Shown here: positions 17,212 to 24,451 of the stretch, in pieces
Layout: each line of letters starts with the position of its first letter
Numbering within the stretch: the stretch's first letter is position 1
Assembly (NCBI RefSeq): GCF_004303025.1
Contig: NZ_PJQW01000013.1
Coordinates: forward strand, 76,260-140,259
From: Flavobacterium sp. J27
Lineage (GTDB): Bacteria > Bacteroidota > Bacteroidia > Flavobacteriales > Flavobacteriaceae
DNA: 64,000 nucleotides
Direction of reading: 5' to 3'
Notes under the pieces: generated by a model
The model's input: only the letters and a program-made list of their open reading frames with translations
What the model was told of the DNA's origin: nothing
Databases searched by the model: none
Program-made: the position numbers and the translations under genes

Positions 17212-18372
17212 TTAATGATTAGCAAAAAAATCTAACATTAAAGTTAATGCTTGTTCACTATGCATAAAAATCCCATTCTCTAAAGACTCTTTTGTAGCAG
17301 CAATTGCTCTTTGTCTCATGTTAGTTTCATAAGTTTGAATTGCTTCTAATGGTATTGCATATTCATCTGAAAGCAAACAATTAGATAATTCCAAAGCATC
17401 ACGCATAGCCATATTAACACCTTCGCCAGCAAAAGGAGGCATAACATGAGCAGCATCACCTAGTAAAGTTACGTTCGATTTGGCTTCCCACTTTTGATCT
17501 AATGGCATATAATAAATAGGTCTTGGTATAAAAGGAGCAGTTGTATTTTCAAATAATTCTTGCCAAACTGGATGCCAACCCTGATAAAAATTAGTAAACC
17601 AATTAAGAACTTCATTGTTATTAGAAAAATCTAACCCACTACTTTTAGCCCAATTCTCATTTGTTTTGAAGCTAGCATAAAATCCAATTTCACCATTTCC
17701 TTTCTGACCCAGCAAAATATCTTTTTCATTACCGAAAGCCATTATTTTTCCACCATTTAACATTTTAAAAATCTTAGGAGCTGAATTTATGGCATCATAA
17801 ATAGTTCCTTCAAGCATGGTAATACCAGAATAAATGGGTATACTATCTGTAACATAAGGGCGAATTTTAGAATTGGCCCCATCTGCAGCAATAACAAGAT
17901 CTGCATAGACAGAAAAACCATTTTTAAACTGTAACAACCAACCTTCATTTTGTCTTTCCATTGTCGTAAAATGGCAATCCCAAACAACGGTCTCTGGTTC
18001 TAAAGCATCTAAAAGTATTTTTCTCAAATCACCACGATCAATTTCTGGTCTAAAATGTGGGTTTCCAAAATCTTCAACCAATTTTTCGTCATGATCACTA
18101 AAAAATACCTCAGCATCGGCATTCATTATTTTTTTTCTATCCGCTTTCGGAAGAAAATTATTTTTGAATTCTTGCAAAAGATTGGCTTTAATTATTGCAG
18201 CTAACCCAGAATCATCATGCAAATCTAATGGAGAACCTTGAACTCTAGCATTCTTATTTAAATCTCTTTCATACACTTTTACTTGAACGCCTTCTTGTTG
18301 TAATAATTTAGCCAATGTTAGTCCTCCAGGTCCTCCACCAACAATAGCAATTGTTTTATTTTGTAATTTCAT
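17212..18372 (-). CDS. FAD-dependent monooxygenase, Tet(X)-like
   Basis: 386-residue flavoprotein of the group A aromatic hydroxylase fold. TIAIVGGGPGGLTLAKLLQQ is the dinucleotide-binding motif (about 6-25), VKVYERDLNKNARVQGSPLD follows, and GDAAHVMPPFAGEGVNMAM is the second FAD motif (about 310-328). Length, LLQQxGxxVxVYERD and MPPFAG are shared with the tetracycline-inactivating Tet(X) enzymes, so this is a relative. Activity on tetracyclines cannot be claimed from motifs. The frame extends upstream to 18573, but that part overlaps the araC-type gene and lacks similarity, so the start is placed at 18372, 32 nt after that gene. It is probably co-transcribed with it. Confidence 0.85.
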   Translation of the reverse strand: MKLQNKTIAIVGGGPGGLTLAKLLQQEGVQVKVYERDLNKNARVQGSPLDLHDDSGLAAIIKANLLQEFKNNFLPKADRKKIMNADAEVFFSDHDEKLVEDFGNPHFRPEIDRGDLRKILLDALEPETVVWDCHFTTMERQNEGWLLQFKNGFSVYADLVIAADGANSKIRPYVTDSIPIYSGITMLEGTIYDAINSAPKIFKMLNGGKIMAFGNEKDILLGQKGNGEIGFYASFKTNENWAKSSGLDFSNNNEVLNWFTNFYQGWHPVWQELFENTTAPFIPRPIYYMPLDQKWEAKSNVTLLGDAAHVMPPFAGEGVNMAMRDALELSNCLLSDEYAIPLEAIQTYETNMRQRAIAATKESLENGIFMHSEQALTLMLDFFANH

Positions 18373-18403
18373 TACTAAGAACTTTAAAATTAATAGTACA
18401 AAA

Positions 18404-19159
18404 TTATTTAGTAGGTAGCGTTGAAAATTGTATAAATCGGTCGTTTTGATTTTGCTTGAGCTTTTTGGGCGATACACCTGAACGTTTTTTGACTTCTTTA
18501 ATAAAATGGGATTGATCAGCAAAGTTACTTTCAGGAAAAAGCTTTCCTTCTTTAATATCATCAAAAGAAGCACGGAAACGTAAAATGCTTAAATATACTT
18601 TTAATGGTATACCAAATTGCTGATTAAAATAACGATTCATTTGTCTACTACTCCAAAACACTTTTTCTGACAATTTTTTTATAGTTGTAGCTCCATTTGA
18701 ATCATAAATAATTTCAAAAAGTTTCTTTTTACGAGTATCAATTTCATTTGGTAAAAGACTTGTAATTTTATGAATTGCTTTTTCACAAAAAGAAGCAAAA
18801 TCGGTTAAATCGGTTGCATTGAAATCCCAAAAGTTATTTGGTAAGTATTTTGCATTATCTAAAATAGCCGCAATACCATCTTTTAAAACATATTCAATGG
18901 CCAACAATTTAAAACTGATTGCAAACATAATAGTTTTAGCCCCCAAAACAGCTTTGTTTGATTGTGTTTCTAAACCTGAAAGTGTAACATGAAAAGGCTC
19001 GTTAGTCGATTGTGAGAAAAACAAATCAATTCTTCCATCTGGTAAAATTACAACTTCTTTATCACTCTCTGATTCATTTTGTAATGACCAAAAACCTGCC
19101 ACATAATCTTCCAATACTGCATTTGGTTTAACGAATTGATATGTTAAATCATTATTCAT
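18404..19159 (-). CDS. AraC-type regulator with DUF6597-like sensor domain
   Basis: 251 residues. The N-terminal half (about 1-140) resembles the DUF6597 sensor found in flavobacterial AraC proteins (YQFVKPNAVLEDYVAGFWSL, then VVILPDGRIDLFFSQ). The C-terminal half carries an AraC HTH with KLSEKVFWSSRQMNRYFNQQ, then FGIPLKVYLSILRFRASF and ESNFADQSHFIKEVKKRSGV. It sits directly upstream of the Tet(X)-like monooxygenase gene on the same strand, 32 nt apart, and probably controls it. The ligand is unknown. Confidence 0.85.
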   Translation of the reverse strand: MNNDLTYQFVKPNAVLEDYVAGFWSLQNESESDKEVVILPDGRIDLFFSQSTNEPFHVTLSGLETQSNKAVLGAKTIMFAISFKLLAIEYVLKDGIAAILDNAKYLPNNFWDFNATDLTDFASFCEKAIHKITSLLPNEIDTRKKKLFEIIYDSNGATTIKKLSEKVFWSSRQMNRYFNQQFGIPLKVYLSILRFRASFDDIKEGKLFPESNFADQSHFIKEVKKRSGVSPKKLKQNQNDRFIQFSTLPTK

Positions 19160-19267
19160 AACACAATTGTAAAAACTTTAATGTTTATCTAAATGTACTA
19201 TAAATCTACAATTTTTCAAATATTGTAATCAGAAAACAATAATTATACTATTCTATTTTTATTGAAA

Positions 19268-19570
19268 TTAATTGTATTCCTCCTTTGTTTTAAAATTAAA
19301 TTCCTGTTTATTTCGGGAAGTATGTAATTCATTTAGACATTCCCTTAACAACTTTGAAGTCCTATCAGTTGGGATTAAAGTATAATTATAAACAATCCCT
19401 ACTTCTTCTTTTTTAGAAGAATCCCATTCATATTCAATTCCGTTTTCATCAATTATAATAGATTGCCCTTCAAAAACATCTTGCCACTCAATTCGTTGAG
19501 TTAAATCTATCAAGCTTTGGTAAACCAAAACATGACATACTTTATCTATCGTATCTATTAAAAAAAACAT
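19268..19570 (-). CDS. Unknown small protein
   Basis: I do not recognise this 100-residue protein. It opens with FFLIDTIDKVCHVLVYQSLI. It is acidic in the middle (DENGIEYEWDSSKKEEVG) and ends with a basic, Asn/Lys-rich tail (SRNKQEFNFKTKEEYN). No signal peptide or strong membrane segment is visible. Codon use looks like its neighbours and it is flanked by minus-strand genes. It is probably a real, narrowly distributed cytoplasmic protein, but the evidence is only the open frame and context. Confidence 0.5.
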   Translation of the reverse strand: MFFLIDTIDKVCHVLVYQSLIDLTQRIEWQDVFEGQSIIIDENGIEYEWDSSKKEEVGIVYNYTLIPTDRTSKLLRECLNELHTSRNKQEFNFKTKEEYN

Positions 19571-19609
19571 TTATTCAGTGTATTGTACAATAACCTAGGA
19601 AATCAAAAT

Positions 19610-20185
19610 TTAAATTGGGTACTTACCCACTTCTATTCCTAGATATCTTTCTTTAATTATTTTAATATGTCTTAATTCATGTCCTGCAATATGATAAGCT
19701 AACGCTCTTACCGTTCTTTCATTTTTTATAATGCCATCTGTATCTATACCGCTACCTTTTCTTGTAAAAGATTCTTCAGGAAGATTTTGAAATAACAATA
19801 AAGTAGCCAACCTAACACTCCAATATTCTTCAAAAATAGTATCTAAACTTCGCTCATTGGCTTTAGAAAATGTAGCATAATTAGTTTCTTCAAATCCATG
19901 TAAAGGAGTATTGTCGTTTCGTGCATAACGTAGCGCTCTGTAAGCGAATATACGTTCGTCATCCATATTATGCACTAATATTTCTTTAATAGTCCATTTA
20001 TCTTTGTCGTATCTGTACCCTAATTTTTCTTCTGGTAGGGCATAAATAAACTCTTTTAATCTGAAAAAATTATCGTGCAGCTCTTGCAAAATATCGGTAT
20101 CGGTTTTTATCAAATCAAAATAATGTTGAGAATATAAAGGATATTCATTTTTATCTGGTCTATTGATTTTTCTAAATAGCATCAT
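19610..20185 (-). CDS. DinB family protein
   Basis: 191 residues of the DinB/YfiT-like four-helix bundle superfamily, which often binds a metal through three His and can act as a thiol transferase. Visible motifs are KWTIKEILVHNMDDERIFAY with the first His and AYHIAGHELRHIKIIKERY with two more. The arrangement is typical of the DinB_2 group. The substrate is unknown. Two adjacent ATG codons could start it, and the difference is one residue. It is separated by 134 nt from the aspartic-protease-like gene upstream. Confidence 0.82.
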   Translation of the reverse strand: MMLFRKINRPDKNEYPLYSQHYFDLIKTDTDILQELHDNFFRLKEFIYALPEEKLGYRYDKDKWTIKEILVHNMDDERIFAYRALRYARNDNTPLHGFEETNYATFSKANERSLDTIFEEYWSVRLATLLLFQNLPEESFTRKGSGIDTDGIIKNERTVRALAYHIAGHELRHIKIIKERYLGIEVGKYPI

Positions 20186-20319
20186 TGTTTGTTCTTTTTT
20201 GAATATACTTTCGATTTTTTGATGTTCTTAAAAACTAGAGTGCTTATAGCTAAAGAATCTCTTTCAAAGATAACGTAAACTTTAGAGATTTCACCGTTTT
20301 ACATAAAGTAAAAAAGATA

Positions 20320-21240
20320 TTACTCGATTCCTATTTTAAGCTCTTGACAATCTATAAAAATGCTGTGTTCAAGAAATATTTTGTTTCCTAACATACCAGA
20401 CATACCAGAAAACTTCATAAGATAATATTGTGTTTTTGAAAAACCGTGTACGTATGTAACTTCTGTTAAAGCGAGGCTATGTTGTCTAAAAATTATACGT
20501 TGATTTGCCCGAGCAGAATAGGTGGTCAAAACATTATCCCAAGATTTTCCTTTCTCCGTTGTTACAATTGAATTAGGTAATTTTAATTTTTCCCAATTTT
20601 CCCTTGTAGTTAATAATTCATAGCCACTGGTTCCTGTATCATAAAGAAAGTTTTCATTTTGATTATCTAAAATAGCTGGAATGATTATTTTTCTTTTTTT
20701 GAATTTGAAGTCAAACAATTGATCTTCATTTTTTTTGGGTGCTTCTTTGACATTCAAATAAAGGGAATTATTCTTAAAATCAATTAGGGTTTTTCTATCC
20801 TCTAAAATATCTGCGCCTAGAGTACCAATTAGTTTACTGTTCTTATCTTGTTCTCTAAAATTGATCATTTTAAAGGTGTTAGAAGAAACTTCACACTGTC
20901 CAATTTTGAAAGTACTTGAAGCTATTTTTTCTTCTCTAGTAATGGCAGAAATATTTAAGATTGCGTTTTTGTAAAACAAAGTGTACGGACTTCCAGTATC
21001 AAATTGTAGAAAATAAGTGGTTGTATCATTTTGAAAATGGATTGGCAAAAGCAACGCTTTTTTATCTTTACTTGTCCATTCTATTGGTATTTTTCCACTT
21101 TCATTTTTTACAGACAAATAATTCGCGTCTGGTGTAAATTTGTTGTCAAAATAAAAATAACCCACTACAAGTGTTATAACGAAAAGGAAAAAAATGGAAA
21201 GCAGAATTTTCTTAATTAATTTCATGATTTTTTTCTGCAA
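20320..21240 (-). CDS. Membrane-anchored two-lobed aspartic protease-like protein
   Basis: 306 residues with an N-terminal membrane anchor (about 9-31, IKKILLSIFFLFVITLVVGY) and a predicted extracytoplasmic body. Two retropepsin-type half-sites are visible. Lobe 1 has DTGS at 81-84 with IGTLGADIL at about 138-146. Lobe 2 has DTGT at 201-204 with SGMLGNKIF near the C-terminus. Each lobe thus has the catalytic Asp-Thr-Gly and the downstream hydrophobic-Gly element of clan AA peptidases. One chain could supply both aspartates, as in pepsins. Substrates are unknown. MKLIKKILL (21225) is an alternative start. Confidence 0.75.
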   Translation of the reverse strand: MQKKIMKLIKKILLSIFFLFVITLVVGYFYFDNKFTPDANYLSVKNESGKIPIEWTSKDKKALLLPIHFQNDTTTYFLQFDTGSPYTLFYKNAILNISAITREEKIASSTFKIGQCEVSSNTFKMINFREQDKNSKLIGTLGADILEDRKTLIDFKNNSLYLNVKEAPKKNEDQLFDFKFKKRKIIIPAILDNQNENFLYDTGTSGYELLTTRENWEKLKLPNSIVTTEKGKSWDNVLTTYSARANQRIIFRQHSLALTEVTYVHGFSKTQYYLMKFSGMSGMLGNKIFLEHSIFIDCQELKIGIE

Positions 21241-21310
21241 TGTTCCGAGAAAATATTGGTTTTTTTACCAAAAAGAATACGCCATTTTTACGACAATTAA
21301 ATTTTCACAT

Positions 21311-21850
21311 CTACAAATAGCTGTTTTTAAACCTAATAGTCAGCTCTTCATTTTGATTAAGACTCTTCCCATTAAGTACGACAAAAACAATTTTTAGCAC
21401 CAAAAAAAGCACCAAAAAAAATAAAAACACAGGAACTCGAGGCAACAAATAATGTTGAACAAAAGGACTTAATAGAAACATTATTGAAAAAAAAGCGTTC
21501 AATAAAACTTGTACCTCTATAATTTCTTTTCCTATACTTTTAACTTTAGGATCTTTCGTTTTGGCAGTTAAAATTAAAGGAAAAATAATTTCCCCAAAAG
21601 GAATTATAAGACCTGAAAGAACAGATAAGTTAATCGCTTTCGCTTGTATTGTATTTTTTATGACTTTAGATGAGAACAAAAGATTTTTAGGTTCTGTTTT
21701 TAAAGCATGAGCAATTGCTTTTAATGAAAAACCTTTTAAAGAACTACCCGCTTCTATACGTTGAATGGTTCTTAATGACACCCCAGATTGTTCAGCTAAT
21801 TCTGTTTGCGTCATTTTTTGTTGTTCCCTTAAAAACTTAACACGATTCAT
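21311..21850 (-). CDS. XRE-type HTH protein with C-terminal membrane domain
   Basis: About 179 residues from the preferred start at 21850 (MNRVKFLREQQKMTQTELAE). The longer frame, starting at 21907, adds a hydrophobic stretch unlikely in front of a DNA-binding domain. A Cro/C1-type HTH occupies about 1-60 (QTELAEQSGVSLRTIQRIEA). It is followed by three or four predicted transmembrane segments (INLSVLSGLIIPFGEIIF, LLNAFFSIMFLLSPF and FLFFLVLFLVLKIVFVVL). HTH-plus-membrane proteins of this type are common in flavobacteria, and their signals are unknown. It lies upstream of the aspartic-protease-like gene on the same strand. Confidence 0.78.
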   Translation of the reverse strand: MNRVKFLREQQKMTQTELAEQSGVSLRTIQRIEAGSSLKGFSLKAIAHALKTEPKNLLFSSKVIKNTIQAKAINLSVLSGLIIPFGEIIFPLILTAKTKDPKVKSIGKEIIEVQVLLNAFFSIMFLLSPFVQHYLLPRVPVFLFFLVLFLVLKIVFVVLNGKSLNQNEELTIRFKNSYL

Positions 21851-22005
21851 TTTGGACTTTTTTAAAATAAATACAAGTAATAACATAAAACATAAGATGA
21901 TAAACAATCGTCTTAATGCTTAAAAACAAATATAGTCAAACTTTTAGTATCCTAATAATCAAAAAAATAATGAATTAGCAATCTTATCTTAGAAATCATT
22001 AAAAT

Positions 22006-22570
22006 CTATTCATTTAAAAAAGAGTGTAAATATTCTAAAATTGTTTTCGTTTGCATCATTAAATTTACATGTCCTTGAGAAGGTACTATTACTAAATGAG
22101 ATTTTGACATGGTTTGCATATCGGCTGTAATTCCACTTCCTAATAATTGATAGGTCTTCATTAATTCCACTTTATCAAGTCCGTCATTATCTCCTGAAAT
22201 AAGTAAAGTAGGTACCGGAATTTTTGCAATATTTGCATCGCCACAATTAAATGGTTTTTCTGCAAATTCAAACATTTGCTGTAAAAATTTTCCCCATTTG
22301 GTTTTATCTGGTGCAACGATATTATATGCTATTTGTAATGGTGAATTATCAAAATATTCAGGTTTAAAATCTTCAAAAGCGTTGTTTACTATTGGCAACC
22401 ACCCTTCTGTTTTATAAGTAGAAGAAATAATAACTAATTTTTTTAACCTATTTCCCTTTGTATAGTAAATTGATACGCATTTGTTGTCCAAAAGATACAA
22501 ATACAGAGCTAATAAGTAAGGTCAACATGACACTTTTAGCAAAATAATTTATTTGATATCTATTTTTCAT
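22006..22570 (-). pseudogene. Alpha/beta hydrolase pseudogene with internal deletion and frameshift
   Basis: From ATG 22570 a signal peptide is readable (MKNRYQINYFAKSVMLTLLI, then SSVFVSFGQQ), but the frame stops at 22448 after MRINLLYKGK. A second, shifted frame (22500-22006) continues as the C-terminal half of an exported alpha/beta hydrolase: RLKKLVIISSTYKTEGWLP, VPTLLISGDNDGLD and the catalytic-His region VPSQGHVNLMMQ. The whole segment that should hold the oxyanion strand and the GxSxG nucleophile is missing. This is best explained by an internal deletion of roughly 100 codons with a frameshift at the junction. Confidence 0.7.
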
Positions 22571-22580
22571 TATCTAATTT

Positions 22581-23072
22581 TTATTTCATATTTGTTAACA
22601 AGGTTTCTAAATAGTTTAATGTCATTGTAAAACCTTCTTTAAATCCCATTTCAATCATTCTTTGCATGCGTTCCAAAGAATCATTTTTAATAACAATAAG
22701 CACTTTTGTTATCCCATTTAGGTCACTAAAAGTTACATCCCAATCAGAACCTGGCATGTCTGGGTTTTCATCCTTATCAGCAAAAACACTGTAATATTTA
22801 AAGTTTGTCTTAGGTGTAATCGCAGTATATTGCTGCAGTTGCCAATATTCTTGTCCTTCAGGACTAACCATCGCATAAAACCTACGACCTCCTTCTTTAA
22901 AGTCCATAATTTTTGTTTTAGATTCAAAAGGCTTTGGTGCCCACCACTGATCCAAAATTTCAGCATTAGTAAACGCATCCCAAACCAAAGCAGAAGGTGC
23001 GTTAAATTCTCTTTCTACAAAAACAGTTTTGTTTGTTTTATCTACCGTAAAGTTAAATTGTAAATCTTTCAT
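22581..23072 (-). CDS. AHSA1/SRPBCC domain protein
   Basis: 163 residues of the AHSA1 branch: [40 protein letters not shown], then [20 protein letters not shown] and [14 protein letters not shown]. The ligand is unknown. Such genes normally follow an arsR gene in one operon. Here none is present, yet the region 100 nt upstream carries the same promoter/operator as the arsR gene at 16789-17115. Between promoter and gene there is only a 9-codon frame (23123-23149, MMKYIFLK) and A/T-rich sequence. I infer that an arsR copy was lost here. Confidence 0.88.
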   Translation of the reverse strand: MKDLQFNFTVDKTNKTVFVEREFNAPSALVWDAFTNAEILDQWWAPKPFESKTKIMDFKEGGRRFYAMVSPEGQEYWQLQQYTAITPKTNFKYYSVFADKDENPDMPGSDWDVTFSDLNGITKVLIVIKNDSLERMQRMIEMGFKEGFTMTLNYLETLLTNMK

Positions 23073-23167
23073 TTTGTTTGTTTTATAATTATATTTTATC
23101 TAAGTAAATGTATTTTGGTTCACTATTTTAAGAAAATGTATTTCATCATTTTATCAAATTTAAAAAA

Positions 23168-23216
23168 GAAACCATTTGGTTGCAAATATATGTGCAACTT
23201 TTCGGTTTCGCAAATT
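23168..23216 (-). promoter_or_regulatory. Promoter/operator of the AHSA1 gene, twin of the arsR promoter
   Basis: On the minus strand TTTG (23211-23214), 20 bp, TATATTTG (23183-23190). TTGCA and TGCAA form a perfect 5-bp dyad with an 8-bp centre that overlaps the -7 box. 43 of 49 bases match 17139-17187. Confidence 0.75.
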
Positions 23217-23357
23217 TTTTTAGCTTTTTATTTATCCTGTTTTAAAAGAAGAGAAAGACAACATGCTGCTCATTATGAAAAACATAGTCAAAAATTTATA
23301 CGTTCAAAAGCTTTATATCAAATATGAAGTTAAATATGGAATTGTAAATACTAGCAT

Positions 23358-24167
23358 TTAAAGATGTTGTATTTCTTTTTTCATTCGTTGATATAATTTT
23401 TCAATCTCTGTCCAATCTATAATATCTGCGCTATCATGCTCAAGAAATTGAAGGTTTTCATTAAATTCCATTTTCCTTTCTCGATGTTCTTCTACTAATT
23501 TTTCTTTATCTACTAGTATTGCTTCCCATTCTTTAGAAAGTGTTTGTTCAATTTGCAAATCCATAGCATTAAAGAAATTTTGACCAAATTGCCTAACTTC
23601 ATTTACGAAGTCGAGATAAGTCATTTCAAAACTTCCATCTTTGGCAGTCCATAAACTAATTCCATTTTCCAAATTGTATTCGCTTTCCCATACAATTCTG
23701 ATTTTCTCCTTATTTCTAAAGAAATATAATTTAGGCCCACCTATTAAATGGGCAGAGCTAAACGTTCGCTCATATTGCAACCAAGAAATTAATTTGTCAT
23801 ACTCTTCAAAATAAAAATCACTATACACTTCATCATCTGTCTCGTACAAATTGAGCCATGATTGCACATCGCTTTTAAATTGGGTAATATCTTCTGTTAA
23901 TTGATAGAATTCATTAGGAATATTTTGACTTATCTTCTCAAAACAGGTCGTAAAATCTTCTAAAAATCGCACGATGTAATAATCATTGTACGGTGTAGGT
24001 TTATTACCAAAATAGTGCATTGCATCTCTAGAATATTCGTAAATGGTTGCATCACCAAAAGTTAACCACAAATCACCTTCTGTAAGCCAATACCAACTTA
24101 AGTACAAGTTAGGCTCTCGACCTACTGGTGTTATTTTATCAAATTCTTTAAGCTTAAAATGTATCAT
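23358..24167 (-). CDS. DUF5984-like protein
   Basis: About 269 residues from the preferred ATG at 24167 (MIHFKLKEFDKITPVGREPN); a longer frame from 24227 adds a non-conserved stretch. The WYWLTEGDLWLTFGDATIYE region and WLQYERTFSSAHLIGGPKLY resemble the DUF5984 family, with low-level recognition. The protein is rich in Trp, Tyr, Glu and Phe and has no signal peptide or membrane segment, so it is likely cytoplasmic. The C-terminal part is a charged helical region. Family function is unknown. It is the last minus-strand gene of the accessory stretch. Confidence 0.65.
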   Translation of the reverse strand: MIHFKLKEFDKITPVGREPNLYLSWYWLTEGDLWLTFGDATIYEYSRDAMHYFGNKPTPYNDYYIVRFLEDFTTCFEKISQNIPNEFYQLTEDITQFKSDVQSWLNLYETDDEVYSDFYFEEYDKLISWLQYERTFSSAHLIGGPKLYFFRNKEKIRIVWESEYNLENGISLWTAKDGSFEMTYLDFVNEVRQFGQNFFNAMDLQIEQTLSKEWEAILVDKEKLVEEHRERKMEFNENLQFLEHDSADIIDWTEIEKLYQRMKKEIQHL

Positions 24168-24451
24168 TATTGCACTTAGTTTTACTTTATAACTTACATA
24201 TATCTCTAAAAACTGTTTTTTTAGCAAAATATTACTAATTTATAAATTATTAAAAGCAACTTATTTTCATAGCATTTCTACTAATCTACCTAGTTTCTTC
24301 TAAAAACGGATAGGCTACTAAGTCCTATCAAAGTCGAGTAAAGAAAGAACAATTAGTTTAGAATCAAAAACAAACTCTTTTTTTCTTTCAAAAACCCATA
24401 CAATTATTTGAAATTTAGTATTTTCGCATCTTCAAATTAGAAAGCGATATA

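Noticed and set aside
18373..18573. 67-codon N-terminal extension of the Tet(X)-like frame
   Set aside because: It overlaps the AraC-type gene, is rich in Leu/Lys without similarity, and the conserved FAD motif starts six residues after the ATG at 18372.
23123..23149. Nine-codon frame MMKYIFLK between the AHSA1 promoter and its gene as a truncated arsR or leader peptide
   Set aside because: Similarity to the ArsR N-terminus is no better than chance, and there is no regulatory hairpin after it.
24228..24451. T-box or other riboswitch upstream of ileS
   Set aside because: No specifier-loop hairpin, no T-box sequence and no terminator/antiterminator pair could be drawn.
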